DNA from: Bifidobacterium imperatoris
Lineage (GTDB): Bacteria > Actinomycetota > Actinomycetes > Actinomycetales > Bifidobacteriaceae
Direction of reading: 5' to 3'
Assembly: GCF_002860405.1 (NCBI RefSeq)
Contig: NZ_NMWV01000005.1
Location: forward strand, 186,001-250,000
DNA: 64,000 nt
The notes under the pieces are model-generated. The model worked only from the letters and a program-made list of their open reading frames with translations, did no database searches and had not been told where the DNA came from. Of this stretch, positions 1 to 9,571 are shown piece by piece. Every line of letters begins with the position of its first letter. The first letter of the stretch is position 1. Both the position numbers and the translations under genes were made by a program.

Positions 1-365
1 CCACTGAAGTGTTGAATGTGAACGCCGATTCCGCCGCCGCCGCATTGGCTGCCGCTGTTGGCGCCCACAAGCTGGTGATTCTGACCGACGTGGATGGTCT
101 GTATGCCGATTGGCCGGACAAGAACTCTCTGATTGGCCGTATCGGCGTGGAGAATCTGCGTGACATGCTGCCGGATCTGGAATCCGGTATGCGCCCGAAG
201 ATGGAAGCTTGCGTGCGTGCTATTGATGGCGGCGTGCCTCAGGCACACATCATTGATGGTCGCAAACCGCACTCCATCTTGAATGAGATATTCACTTCCG
301 CAGGTATCGGCACTATGGTCGTGCCTGAGGATGGACTGGAAATGAGGAGCTCATATGTCTACTGA
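1..365 (+). CDS. argB: Acetylglutamate kinase, C-terminal part (5' end outside window)
   Basis: Second step of arginine synthesis: ATP-dependent phosphorylation of N-acetyl-L-glutamate. Only the last 120 residues are present, read in frame from base 3. They match the C-terminal nucleotide-binding half of the amino-acid kinase family: [12 protein letters not shown], then [12 protein letters not shown], and the [19 protein letters not shown] stretch with the family's conserved G-M-x-x-K. The gene ends 11 bases inside argD, so the two are translationally coupled. The gene order that follows (argD, argF, argR, argG, argH) makes the identification secure. Start, promoter and the arginine-feedback N-terminal region cannot be seen. 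Confidence 0.95.
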   Translation, partial: TEVLNVNADSAAAALAAAVGAHKLVILTDVDGLYADWPDKNSLIGRIGVENLRDMLPDLESGMRPKMEACVRAIDGGVPQAHIIDGRKPHSILNEIFTSAGIGTMVVPEDGLEMRSSYVY

Positions 366-1650
366 GCATAAGGAAACGTTGGGCGCTGAAGACAGCAAGT
401 GGCTGGGGGAGTACTCCCAAGTTCATATGAACGTGTTCGGCATCCCGCTGCGCGTTATGGATCATGGCCAGGGTGCTCATGTCTGGGACGTGGACGGTAA
501 CGAATACCTCGATTTCCTGGCGGGCATTGCCGTTAATTCGCTGGGCTACGCACACCCCAAGTGGGTTAAGGCGGTTGCCGATCAAGCGGCAAAGGTCGCG
601 CACATCAGCAATTATTTCGCGTCCGAGCCGCAGATTGAGCTCGCAGCCAAGCTGGTCAAGCTCGCTGGCGCTCCCGAAGGTTCCAAGGTCTACTTCGGCA
701 ACTCCGGTGCCGAAGGTAATGAAGCGGCGTTGAAGCTGGCGAAGCTGTATGGCCGCACATTGCCCGGCGCACTGCCTGCCGTGGGTGGTAAGCCGGCTCG
801 TATCATCGCCATGACTCATGGATTCCACGGTCGTACGATGGGCGCGCTTTCCGCAACATGGAAACCGGGAATCCGTAAGCCCTATGATCCACTGGTGCCG
901 AATATCGAATTCGTGCGTGCCGGAGACAAGTTCGCTTTGCATGATGCGTTCGCGCAAACCGGTCTCGGCCATTACGGTAAGGGTCCTGTGGCCGCGGTGA
1001 TTCTCGAGCTCATCCAAGGTGAGGCAGGCGTCAAGCCTGTGGGCGCTGACTATGTGAAGTTCGTGCGTGAGATGTGTGACATCAATCATGCGCTGCTCAT
1101 CATTGACGAGGTGCAGACCGGCATGGGCCGTACCGGTTCCTGGTTCGCATTCCAGAACGAGGAACTTTCCGGTGGCGTGACCCCGGACATGATCACTTTC
1201 GCCAAAGGTGTGGCCGGCGGCTTCCCGATGGGTGGCATGATTGCCTTCGGCGCCAAGCTCGCATCGCTGTTCACCCCGGGTTCTCACGGTTCCACATTCG
1301 CCGGCAATCCGCTAGGCGCTGCGGCAGGTCTTGCCACCATCGGTGTGATCGAGGAGGAAAACCTTGTGGCGAACGCCGAAGAACGCGGCAAGCAGCTGCG
1401 CGAAGGAATCATGGCCACAGGCAATCCGCTGTACGTATCCGTGCGAGGCCGCGGCCTGCTGGATGCCGTGGAACTGAAGCATCCGTGCGCTCACGCGGTA
1501 ATGAACTACTGCCTTGAACATGGGTTGATTGTGAATGCCGTAGCACCTGATGCGCTGCGTTTCGCACCGCCGCTGATCGTCACCGCCGAAGACGTTGATC
1601 AGGCTTTGGCAGTGCTCAAGAGCGTTCCGACTGACCTGCCTAACGACTGA
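355..1650 (+). CDS. argD: Acetylornithine aminotransferase
   Basis: PLP-dependent class-III aminotransferase that converts N-acetylglutamate semialdehyde to N-acetylornithine with glutamate as amino donor; cytoplasmic. It has 431 residues, slightly longer than the usual ~400. Visible signatures are the phosphate-binding [15 protein letters not shown], the [12 protein letters not shown] loop, [15 protein letters not shown], and the Schiff-base lysine in FAKG near residue 284. The ATG at 355 lies behind a GAGG-like ribosome site inside the argB 3' end, an overlap of 11 bases. In the arg operon the same enzyme may also serve lysine synthesis as N-succinyl-diaminopimelate aminotransferase; that dual role is family knowledge and not visible here. 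Confidence 0.96.
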   Translation: MSTEHKETLGAEDSKWLGEYSQVHMNVFGIPLRVMDHGQGAHVWDVDGNEYLDFLAGIAVNSLGYAHPKWVKAVADQAAKVAHISNYFASEPQIELAAKLVKLAGAPEGSKVYFGNSGAEGNEAALKLAKLYGRTLPGALPAVGGKPARIIAMTHGFHGRTMGALSATWKPGIRKPYDPLVPNIEFVRAGDKFALHDAFAQTGLGHYGKGPVAAVILELIQGEAGVKPVGADYVKFVREMCDINHALLIIDEVQTGMGRTGSWFAFQNEELSGGVTPDMITFAKGVAGGFPMGGMIAFGAKLASLFTPGSHGSTFAGNPLGAAAGLATIGVIEEENLVANAEERGKQLREGIMATGNPLYVSVRGRGLLDAVELKHPCAHAVMNYCLEHGLIVNAVAPDALRFAPPLIVTAEDVDQALAVLKSVPTDLPND

Positions 1651-1689
1651 ATTAAGGGAAAACCGTAACGGTACTTGACTTTTCTCTCC

Positions 1690-1738
1690 GGCTCACCTCT
1701 GTAAGGGGAGCTGTCAGCAAAGCTGACTGAGTGGAGTC
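1690..1738. repeat. Intergenic palindromic repeat element, copy 1 (argD-argF gap)
   Basis: About 49 bases made of two linked hairpins: a G-G-C-T-C-x-C-C-T-C arm answered by AGGGGAGCT, then GTCAGCaaaGCTGAC, then a final GGAGTC. The same plan and much of the same sequence recur at 22229-22276 and 53186-53235. It sits inside the arg operon between argD and argF. No T-run follows, so it is unlikely to be a simple terminator; it could act as a processing or mRNA-stability element. Confidence 0.7.
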
Positions 1739-1769
1739 CCCGCGTTACCCGTAATAAAAGGAGACCAAT

Positions 1770-2735
1770 ATGACCCCCGAACTTCGCCACATGTTGCGCG
1801 ACGATGACCTCAACCATGAGGAGCAGAAGCAGGTTCTGGAACTTGCCATCAAGTTCCATCATGATCGCTTCTACAAGCAGCCATTCGCCGGCCCGCAAGC
1901 CGTCGCCGTGCTGTTTGACAAGCCGTCCACCCGCACCCGTTCCAGCTTCTCCATCGGCGTGGCCGAACTGGGCGGTTATCCGCTGGTCATCGACAAGTCC
2001 GGCTCACAGCTGGGCCGTGGCGAGCCGGTGGCTGATACCGCTCGTGTACTCGATCGTATGGCATACGGTGTGGTCTGGCGTACTTTCGGCCAGGACCGAG
2101 TGGAAGAAATGGCCAAGTACTCCACTCATCCGGTGATCAACGCCCTGACCGACGACTTCCACCCCTGCCAGATCCTGGCGGACTTCCAAACCATCGCTGA
2201 ACATCGCGGCGGCGTGGATAACCTGAAGAACCAGACTATCGCCTACGTGGGCGATGCCGCCAACAACATGTCCAACTCCTACCTGCTCGGCGGTGCCGTG
2301 GCTGGTATGAACGTGCGCGTAGCCGGTCCTCAAGGCTATCTGCCGCGTCCGGACATCGTCGCCGATGCCGAGCGTATCGCAGCTGAAAACGGTGGCTCCA
2401 TTCTGGTCACCACTGATGCCAAGGAAGCCGTGAAGGATGCCGACTGCATCTTCACTGACACCTGGGTTTCGATGGGTGAGGAAGCCGAATACGCCATTCG
2501 TTCCAAGCCGTTCTGGAACTATCAGGTCAACGCCGAACTCATGGCGCTCGCCAAGCCGGACGCGCTGTTCCAGCACTGCCTGCCTGCTTACCGTGGCAAG
2601 GAAGTCACTGCTGAAGTGATTGACGGCCCGCAGTCTGTGGTGTGGGATGAGGCTGAGAACCGTCTGCATGCGCAGAAGGCTTTGATGACCTGGCTCGCAG
2701 GCAAGGCTCGTGGAGACGAAAGCCTGCTGGCATGA
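1770..2735 (+). CDS. argF: Ornithine carbamoyltransferase
   Basis: Transfers the carbamoyl group from carbamoyl phosphate to ornithine, giving citrulline. The 321 residues match the usual length. The carbamoyl-phosphate loop STRTR lies at residues 53-57 and the second phosphate motif is [12 protein letters not shown]. The ornithine-binding end carries [11 protein letters not shown] near residue 269, whose C-L-P cysteine is characteristic of OTCases against ATCases. The ATG follows AAAGGAGACC at a good distance. The 119-base gap from argD holds a palindromic repeat. The stop overlaps the argR start (ATGA), indicating coupling. Confidence 0.97.
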   Translation: MTPELRHMLRDDDLNHEEQKQVLELAIKFHHDRFYKQPFAGPQAVAVLFDKPSTRTRSSFSIGVAELGGYPLVIDKSGSQLGRGEPVADTARVLDRMAYGVVWRTFGQDRVEEMAKYSTHPVINALTDDFHPCQILADFQTIAEHRGGVDNLKNQTIAYVGDAANNMSNSYLLGGAVAGMNVRVAGPQGYLPRPDIVADAERIAAENGGSILVTTDAKEAVKDADCIFTDTWVSMGEEAEYAIRSKPFWNYQVNAELMALAKPDALFQHCLPAYRGKEVTAEVIDGPQSVVWDEAENRLHAQKALMTWLAGKARGDESLLA

Positions 2736-3247
2736 GCGATTCCTCTTCATCGTTGCAGCGGCCCGCCACCAGGGCCGCTCGACTGAGTGCCATTGAGCAG
2801 GCGCTGGCCACGCATATCGTCACATCGCAATCGCAGTTGTCCAAAATTCTGATTGATGAGGGCATTGTGGTGACTCAGGCAACGCTGAGCCGTGATCTTG
2901 ACGAGATGCATGCGGTAAAAACGCGTCTTAAAGATGGCACTGTGGCATATGCGGTTGATCGAGGCGCGACCGCAGGCGAGGGAGAAGTTGTTGTAGGGGA
3001 GCGGTCCGAAGCTCAGATGGCCCGAGTGCTCAGTGGCCTGGTCACTTCGGTTGCCGCTGCTCGTAACCTCATCGTGGTGCATACGCCTTCTGGTGCCGCG
3101 CAATATGTGGCTTCCGTGGTGGATAAGCAGCCTATCGATGGTGTGCTTGGCACTATTGCCGGAGACGATACGGTGCTGGTCATCTGCACGGATGACGATA
3201 CCGCAGCCGGGCGAGCCGACTGGCTCCTCGCCCTCGCCTCCAAATAA
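2732..3247 (+). CDS. argR: Arginine repressor ArgR
   Basis: Arginine-dependent hexameric repressor of arginine genes. The 171 residues comprise an N-terminal winged helix (about 15-75, with [12 protein letters not shown] and the recognition segment [12 protein letters not shown]) and a C-terminal arginine-binding and oligomerisation domain. The hallmark GTIAGDDT is at residues 140-147. The linker around 75-95 is longer and more Gly/Glu-rich than in E. coli. The start overlaps the argF stop by four bases. Its gene lies inside the operon it probably controls, so arginine would also limit repressor production. A candidate target site is at 3263-3278. Confidence 0.96.
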   Translation: MSDSSSSLQRPATRAARLSAIEQALATHIVTSQSQLSKILIDEGIVVTQATLSRDLDEMHAVKTRLKDGTVAYAVDRGATAGEGEVVVGERSEAQMARVLSGLVTSVAAARNLIVVHTPSGAAQYVASVVDKQPIDGVLGTIAGDDTVLVICTDDDTAAGRADWLLALASK

Positions 3248-3262
3248 TTCTCCAACACGCCC

Positions 3263-3278
3263 ATGCATAAATATGCAT
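3263..3278. promoter_or_regulatory. Candidate ARG box (ArgR operator) before argG
   Basis: ATGCATAAATATGCAT is a near-perfect 16-base palindrome (only the two central bases break symmetry) with the A/T-rich centre and TGCA-type arms expected of ARG boxes. It ends 9 bases before a TATAAT -10 box, so a bound ArgR hexamer would cover the -35 region. It lies 16 bases after the argR stop and 55 bases before argG. The argG-argH half of the cluster could therefore be repressed from an internal promoter. Binding is inferred. Confidence 0.75.
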
Positions 3279-3287
3279 AGCTCTGTA

Positions 3288-3293
3288 TATAAT
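3288..3293 (+). promoter_or_regulatory. -10 box of an internal argG promoter
   Basis: A perfect TATAAT, preceded by TG two bases upstream, stands 40 bases before the argG ATG. The -35 position falls inside the ARG-box palindrome and matches the consensus poorly (GCATAA), which suits an ArgR-controlled promoter. Confidence 0.6.
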
Positions 3294-3333
3294 TGCACTC
3301 AGTTTGTTTTTGATTGTTTAGGAAAGGGAATCA

Positions 3334-4572
3334 ATGGCAGATAACAAGCGCATTGTTCTGGCCTATTCCGGTGGTCTCGATACCTCCGTCGCCATCTCGT
3401 ACCTGAAGGAGCGCACCGGCAAGGATGTCGTCGCCGTATCCCTCGACGTCGGTCAGGGTGGAGAAAGCCTCGAGACCATCAAGCAGCGCGCTCTCGCCTG
3501 CGGTGCCGTGGAATCCTACGTGGTGGACGCTCGTGACGAGTTCGCCAACGAGTACTGCATGAAGGCCCTTAAGGCCAACGCCATGTACGAAGGCGTGTAC
3601 CCGCTGGTCTCCGCCATCTCCCGCCCGCTGATCTCCAAGCACCTCGTGCGTGCCGCCCACCAGTTCGGCGCCGACACCATCTCCCACGGCTGCACCGGCA
3701 AGGGCAATGACCAGGTTCGTTTCGAGGTGTCCATCGCCGCCATCGACCCGACCCTGAAGGCCATCAGCCCGATTCGTGATCTCGCTCTGACCCGTGACGT
3801 GGAAATCGCGTTCGCCAAGGAGCACAAGCTGCCAATCACCCAGACCGAGAAGTCCCCGTACTCCATCGATCAGAACGTGTGGGGCCGCGCCATCGAGACC
3901 GGCTTCCTCGAGGATCCGTGGAACGGCCCGACCAAGGACTGCTACTCCTACACCGACGATCCGGCCTTCCCTCCGGTCGAAGATGAAGTGGTCATCGAGT
4001 TCAAGCAGGGTATTCCGGTCAAGATCGACGGCCGCGATGTCACTCCGCTTCAGGCCATCGAAGAGATGAACCGCCGCGCCGGCGCCCAGGGCATCGGCCG
4101 TATCGACCTGATTGAGGATCGTCTGGTCGGCATCAAGTCCCGCGAGCTGTACGAGGCTCCGGGTGCCGTGGCTCTGATCACCGCCCACCAGGAACTCGAA
4201 AACTGCTGCCTTGAGCGTGAACAGCACCGCATTAAGCGCGATATCGACAAGCGTTGGGCCGAGCTGGTCTACGATGCGCAGTGGTTCTCCCCGGCAACCC
4301 AGTCCCTGAACGCCTTTATCGAAGATACTCAGAAGTACGTCTCCGGTGAGATTCGCATGACCCTGCATGGTGGTCGTGCCGTGGTGACCGGTCGTCGTTC
4401 CGACTCCTCGCTGTACGATTACAAGCTCGCCACCTATGATTCTGGCGACAGCTTCGATTCCAAGTCCTCCAACGGCTTCATCGACATCTACGGCCTGCCG
4501 TCCCGTGTGGCCGCAGCCCGCGACGTGAAGTTCGGCAACGGCATCGAAGTCCCCACAAACACCGTGGAGTAA
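3334..4572 (+). CDS. argG: Argininosuccinate synthase
   Basis: ATP-dependent joining of citrulline and aspartate to argininosuccinate. The protein has 412 residues, normal for the family. The N-type ATP pyrophosphatase loop is YSGGLDTS at residues 11-18; [14 protein letters not shown] and the [15 protein letters not shown] segment are also typical. The ATG follows GGAAAGGGAATCA. Its strong preference for C-ending codons is greater than in argB or argR, suggesting high expression. It is separated from argR by 86 bases that carry a promoter and an ARG box. Confidence 0.97.
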   Translation: MADNKRIVLAYSGGLDTSVAISYLKERTGKDVVAVSLDVGQGGESLETIKQRALACGAVESYVVDARDEFANEYCMKALKANAMYEGVYPLVSAISRPLISKHLVRAAHQFGADTISHGCTGKGNDQVRFEVSIAAIDPTLKAISPIRDLALTRDVEIAFAKEHKLPITQTEKSPYSIDQNVWGRAIETGFLEDPWNGPTKDCYSYTDDPAFPPVEDEVVIEFKQGIPVKIDGRDVTPLQAIEEMNRRAGAQGIGRIDLIEDRLVGIKSRELYEAPGAVALITAHQELENCCLEREQHRIKRDIDKRWAELVYDAQWFSPATQSLNAFIEDTQKYVSGEIRMTLHGGRAVVTGRRSDSSLYDYKLATYDSGDSFDSKSSNGFIDIYGLPSRVAAARDVKFGNGIEVPTNTVE

Positions 4573-4597
4573 TAATTACTTTTCGACGCTGCTGTGT

Positions 4598-4627
4598 AGC
4601 TCCCCTCATTGAGGGGAGCTTATTTGT
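4598..4627 (+). terminator. Hairpin after argG (possible terminator or attenuating element)
   Basis: A perfect hairpin with 10-base arms: AGCTCCCCTC, ATT loop, GAGGGGAGCT, followed by the weak T-stretch TATTTGT. It lies 25 bases after argG and 68 bases before argH, so it may reduce read-through into argH or protect the upstream message. The arm sequence resembles half of the dispersed intergenic repeat. Confidence 0.6.
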
Positions 4628-4691
4628 CATATGACCCATGTTTGAACGCGCTGATACGCTTAGTGCAGCCGTTTTTGCGTATAAGGAGTGA

Positions 4692-6167
<1,476 letters not shown>

Positions 6168-6186
6168 TCGTTTGCCGATAGTCTTC

Positions 6187-6220
6187 CGGCTCCTCGCACT
6201 ACAGCGGGGAGCCGTTTTTT
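6187..6220 (+). terminator. Rho-independent terminator of the arginine cluster
   Basis: A CGGCTCC...GGGAGCCG stem with inner CGC/GCG pairing is followed at once by six T residues, 19 bases after the argH stop. It separates the arginine operon from the TPP-controlled genes. Confidence 0.85.
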
Positions 6221-6257
6221 GTATGCCGTCGTATGTCACGCGCCGCACTTACACTGA

Positions 6258-6356
6258 GTAATCGTAACGAACGGGAGCCGCAAGGCTGAGAGGAAGCGCC
6301 AGCTTCGACCGGGGAACTTGACGCGGGTCATGCCGCCGTAAGGAATCGTTGATTAC
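6258..6356 (+). promoter_or_regulatory. TPP riboswitch (THI element)
   Basis: The conserved pyrimidine-sensor core GGCTGAGAGG is at 6284-6293. The pyrophosphate-sensor side runs GGGGAACTTGACGCGGGTCA, then GCCGCCGTAAGG, matching the canonical GAACCTGATCTGGATAAT...GCGAAGG pattern. Closing stem P1 is AACGA (6266-6270) with TCGTT (6346-6350), extended by GTAATC (6258-6263) with GATTAC (6351-6356). It lies 167 bases before thiS, the expected target: high TPP should shut off thiSGF and the rhodanese. Confidence 0.92.
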
Positions 6357-6465
6357 AGATTTGTTGGGTTCGCCACAGTTCGTACGTATAACTAAGCCGT
6401 GTGCGGCTTGTGGTGTAGCCAATGCGCCATCAGCCATGCACGGTCGCATGACTGGGTTCATGAAT

Positions 6466-6509
6466 GGGCGCACCACTTAAGGTACGGTTCGTTTCGTGCA
6501 CCCTTTTTT
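6466..6509 (+). terminator. Intrinsic terminator, probable expression platform of the TPP riboswitch
   Basis: GGGCGCAC (6466-6473) pairs with GTGCACCC (6496-6503) with one mismatch and is followed by six T residues, ending 14 bases before thiS. Its place between the aptamer and the first gene fits transcription attenuation. The 110 bases between aptamer and terminator would have to contain the antiterminator; I did not resolve that pairing. Confidence 0.65.
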
Positions 6510-6523
6510 AGTATCAGGAAGGG

Positions 6524-6724
6524 ATGCGAATGCAGGTTAACGGAGAGCAGGTCAAGCTCGAAGCGCCGGTCAGCGTGACCGACTACTTGGAAACTCACGG
6601 TTTTCGAGCCGAGCGCGTGGCCATCGAACTCAACGGAGAGATTATTCCGCGCGAAAAGCGTGGTGAGGCCATGCTCGACGACCAGTGCGTCATGGAAATC
6701 GTCCAGTTTGTGCAAGGCGGCTGA
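6524..6724 (+). CDS. thiS: Sulfur carrier protein ThiS
   Basis: A 66-residue ubiquitin-fold carrier that brings sulfur as a C-terminal thiocarboxylate to thiazole synthase. It ends in Gly-Gly (VQFVQGG), the site adenylated by ThiF. RVAIELNGEIIPREKRGEAMLDDQCVMEIVQFV follows the ThiS pattern throughout. The ATG at 6524 is chosen for the CAGGAAGGG ribosome site; a second ATG two codons on is possible. It is the first gene behind the TPP riboswitch, 48 bases before thiG. Confidence 0.93.
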   Translation: MRMQVNGEQVKLEAPVSVTDYLETHGFRAERVAIELNGEIIPREKRGEAMLDDQCVMEIVQFVQGG

Positions 6725-6772
6725 GCACAAAGCTTCAGCGCTCTTACAAGCCAATCCAAAGAAGGAAACATC

Positions 6773-7639
6773 ATGAATATCAATCCAGTTACCGAAGCAT
6801 CCGTTGAGGCGACGCCGTTGCCGCCACAGCCCAAAGTCGTCAATCCCGTCGGTACCGCAGCGCCGATGCTGCCGGTGGAAGACAAGCCGCTCAATCTGGG
6901 AGGTCACGAATTCCAGTCCCGATTCATTCTGGGATCCGGCCGCTATGACCTGAACTTGATCAAAGCTACTGTGGAGCATGCCGGTACACAGATCGTCACG
7001 ATGGCACTGCGCCGTGCGCAAACCACTGAAAACAGTGTGCTTGATTACATTCCGGAAGGCATCACGCTGCTGCCGAACACTTCCGGTGCCCGCAACGCCG
7101 AGGAAGCCGTGCGTATCGCCCGTCTGGCCCGCGAGGTTTGCCATACCGACTTCGTCAAGGTCGAAATCGAGCATGAAACCAAGTACCTCTTGCCGGATAA
7201 CGCCGAAACCATCCGCGCCACTGAAATGCTGGCCAAGGAAGGTTTCGTGGTCATGCCCTACATGTTCCCCGATCCGATTGCGGCACGCCAGCTCGAAGAA
7301 GCTGGTGCCGCGGCCGTGATGCCGCTGGGCTCGCTGATTGGCTCCAACATGGGCTTGCGCATGCGCGACTTCATCGAAATCATCATCGCTAATGCGCATG
7401 TGCCGGTGATCATCGACGCTGGCATCGGTCGCCCAAGCCAGGCCTGCGATGCGATGGAAATGGGTGCCGATGCAGTCATGGCATACACTGCCGTGGCATC
7501 CGCTGGCAACATTCCACTGATGGCTGAAGCCTTCAAGAACGCCATCAACGCCGGCCGCGCCGCCTATCTCTCCGGTCTTGGCAAGGTGACCGAAGGCCAG
7601 GCCGTGCCGTCCAGCCCCACCACCGGATACCTGCACTGA
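6773..7639 (+). CDS. thiG: Thiazole synthase ThiG
   Basis: Forms the thiazole phosphate of thiamine from 1-deoxyxylulose 5-phosphate, ThiS thiocarboxylate and dehydroglycine on a TIM barrel. It has 288 residues; the extra length against the usual ~255 is an N-terminal Pro/Val/Ala-rich tail of about 40 residues before [17 protein letters not shown]. The Schiff-base lysine is in DFVKVE, about residue 129. [27 protein letters not shown] and [21 protein letters not shown] are typical. The ATG follows AAGAAGGAAACATC. The stop is one base from thiF. Confidence 0.95.
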   Translation: MNINPVTEASVEATPLPPQPKVVNPVGTAAPMLPVEDKPLNLGGHEFQSRFILGSGRYDLNLIKATVEHAGTQIVTMALRRAQTTENSVLDYIPEGITLLPNTSGARNAEEAVRIARLAREVCHTDFVKVEIEHETKYLLPDNAETIRATEMLAKEGFVVMPYMFPDPIAARQLEEAGAAAVMPLGSLIGSNMGLRMRDFIEIIIANAHVPVIIDAGIGRPSQACDAMEMGADAVMAYTAVASAGNIPLMAEAFKNAINAGRAAYLSGLGKVTEGQAVPSSPTTGYLH

Positions 7640-7640
7640 T

Positions 7641-8450
7641 ATGGCACTGTCAGACGAACAAGTGGAGCGTTACGCTCGTCACCTGATTCTGAAGGGCGTG
7701 GGCGTTAAAGGTCAAAAGCGTCTACTGGCTTCCAGTGTGCTCATCATTGGTGCCGGTGGCCTCGGCTCACCAGCAGCGCTCTACCTTGCCGCTGCCGGCG
7801 TGGGTCGTATCGGTTTGGTCGACGGCGATGTGGTCGATTTGAGCAACCTGCAGCGTCAGATTATCCATACCACCGCCTCGGTTGGCACCCCCAAGGTGGA
7901 ATCAGCTGCGGCATCCATTCGCGCGTTGAACCCAGACGTGCAGATTAAGACTCACCGCGAACTGGTAGATGCCAGCAATATCAGCGCACTCATCGAGCCA
8001 TATGATTTGGTGATTGATGCCACGGATAATTTTGCGGCGAAATTCCTTATCAATGACGCTTGCGTGCTGGCGAATAAGCCATACATTCATGCGGGTGTTG
8101 TGGGATTCTCCGGTCAGGTCATGACCGTCGTGCCTGGCGAAGGGCCGTGCTACCGATGCATTTTCCGCGATATGCCTGCGGCCGGAGAGATCCCGACCTG
8201 CAAAGAGGCCGGTGTGCTCGGCGCCGTGGTGGGCATCATCGGCAGCATTGAAGCCACTGAAGCTGCCAAGCTCATCGTTGGAGTGGGGGAGCCGTTGATT
8301 GGCCGCATGCTCACCGTTGATGCGTTGACGATGAACATTCGCCGTGTGCCGTTGCCCAAGCATGTGCCGGATTGCCCGGTGTGTGGTGAACATCCAACCA
8401 TCACGTCAATCGATCCGGCCAACTATGTTCAGCCGGCTTGTGCCATCTGA
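7641..8450 (+). CDS. thiF: ThiF-type sulfur-carrier adenylyltransferase
   Basis: E1-like enzyme that adenylates the C-terminal glycine of ThiS. Of 269 residues, the nucleotide loop GAGGLGS is at 37-43, followed by DGDVVDLSNLQRQI. Two zinc-binding CxxC pairs are at C170/C173 and C245/C248, and a cysteine near 187 (PTCKEAG) matches the ThiF/MoeB catalytic cysteine. MoeB has the same build, but the location inside the TPP-controlled thiSG operon favours ThiF. It begins one base after thiG. Confidence 0.92.
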   Translation: MALSDEQVERYARHLILKGVGVKGQKRLLASSVLIIGAGGLGSPAALYLAAAGVGRIGLVDGDVVDLSNLQRQIIHTTASVGTPKVESAAASIRALNPDVQIKTHRELVDASNISALIEPYDLVIDATDNFAAKFLINDACVLANKPYIHAGVVGFSGQVMTVVPGEGPCYRCIFRDMPAAGEIPTCKEAGVLGAVVGIIGSIEATEAAKLIVGVGEPLIGRMLTVDALTMNIRRVPLPKHVPDCPVCGEHPTITSIDPANYVQPACAI

Positions 8451-8477
8451 GTGCCATTGAGCACCGTTTGATAATGG

Positions 8478-8505
8478 TTCCGGTTCCTCTCCGGAGGAGC
8501 CGGAA
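8478..8505 (+). other. Hairpin between thiF and the rhodanese gene
   Basis: TTCCGGTTCCTC and GAGGAGCCGGAA form a 12-base stem with one G-U pair and a TCCG loop, 27 bases after thiF and 22 before the rhodanese start. No T-run follows. It may set the ratio of upstream to downstream message or be an RNase site. Confidence 0.6.
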
Positions 8506-8527
8506 TGATGAAGGGGGAGTACTAGTT

Positions 8528-8881
8528 ATGCCCATCGCATTGCATAACCATCCGGAAGCGGACGCCGAAGAACCGGTGTTCAGTCATATCACGCCGGCTG
8601 AGTTTGCGGCGCTTGATCCGGCAACAGTTACGTTGCTGGATTTGCGAGAACCAGCAGATGTGGAAGCGCATCCGATTGAAGGTGCCATCAACGCACCGCT
8701 CGACCCATTGGCGCATGTGCTCAAAAACGTACCGAAAGATCGCAAGGTCATCGTCTACTGCGCTGAAGGCTGGTGGAGCGAAGAAGTCGCTGAAATCCTT
8801 GCCGACCGTGGCTATGAAGTGGCGAGCCTTGACGGCGGATTCCATGCTTACCAGCAGTATTTGGCAGCTCAAAGGGCATAA
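8528..8881 (+). CDS. Rhodanese-like domain protein (putative sulfur donor for ThiS)
   Basis: A single rhodanese domain of 117 residues with DLREPADVEAHPIEGAINAP (the CH2A region) and the active loop beginning at Cys78 (VYCAEGWWSEEVA). The ATG at 8528 is chosen because GAAGGGGGAG precedes it; an in-frame upstream reading would start inside thiF without a ribosome site. Its place last in the riboswitch-controlled operon suggests it supplies persulfide sulfur to ThiS, a role played elsewhere by the ThiI rhodanese domain or IscS. The motif is seen; the pathway role is inferred. Confidence 0.82.
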   Translation: MPIALHNHPEADAEEPVFSHITPAEFAALDPATVTLLDLREPADVEAHPIEGAINAPLDPLAHVLKNVPKDRKVIVYCAEGWWSEEVAEILADRGYEVASLDGGFHAYQQYLAAQRA

Positions 8882-9000
8882 GTCGGGCGCGTAGTTCACT
8901 GCATAATCATCCGAGCGAATGAGTTCAGGCGTTCTGCACTTGTCTTACAATCGGCAACGACGATAAGTACTAACCGAACAATTCCGAGGAGCCCGATATC

Positions 9001-9561
9001 GTGGGACGTCTGCTCACTCGTACGCAGATTCAACAACTGGTTGCCAAGCATGGCAGCGAAATCATCGAACATCATCACATGGAGATTGAACGCTGCTGCT
9101 ATCAGCATGGCAACATCACCACATTCGCGCATTCCATCCGCGTGGCATGCTTGGCTGTATGGATGGCAGACCGTGCGCACCTGTGGCGTCGCGTAAACGT
9201 GAAATCCCTGATCCGTGCGGCGCTGCTGCATGATTATTTCCTTTACGATTGGCATGACTGGGATAACGGCACCCATCGCTGGCATGGCTTTACCCACGGC
9301 CATGCAGCGCTGGTCAATGCGCTCAAAGATTTCAAACTCAATGCCATCGAGCGCGACAGCATCGAAAAGCATATGTTCCCCATGACGCCAATCCCGCCGC
9401 GCTATATCGAAGGATATCTGGTTACGCTGGCGGATAAGATTTCCGCCACCCGAGAAACGTTCTCGATGGGCCGATTCCATAAGAAGGCATTGCCGGCCAA
9501 GCCACTCAGTGCAGCCCTGCAGCCGAGCCGCCTGCGACCGGAAATCACACAAGGCCGGTGA
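9001..9561 (+). CDS. HD-domain phosphohydrolase family protein
   Basis: 186 residues with a complete HD metal-binding set: H44 (FAHSIRVAC), H77-D78 (LLHDYFLYDWHDW), H124 and D145 (VTLADKISATRET). Such proteins hydrolyse phosphate esters of nucleotides or second messengers; the substrate cannot be told. It starts with GTG behind CCGAGGAGCCC. It is followed 10 bases later by a small membrane protein that often neighbours this HD type in Gram-positive bacteria (recollection, not checked), so the two probably form a unit. Confidence 0.8.
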   Translation: MGRLLTRTQIQQLVAKHGSEIIEHHHMEIERCCYQHGNITTFAHSIRVACLAVWMADRAHLWRRVNVKSLIRAALLHDYFLYDWHDWDNGTHRWHGFTHGHAALVNALKDFKLNAIERDSIEKHMFPMTPIPPRYIEGYLVTLADKISATRETFSMGRFHKKALPAKPLSAALQPSRLRPEITQGR

Positions 9562-9571
9562 TCCCATCGTG

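Noticed and set aside
3331..4368. A 345-codon antisense reading over argG
   Set aside because: Shadow of a highly biased gene; composition Leu/Gly/Val-rich without motif.
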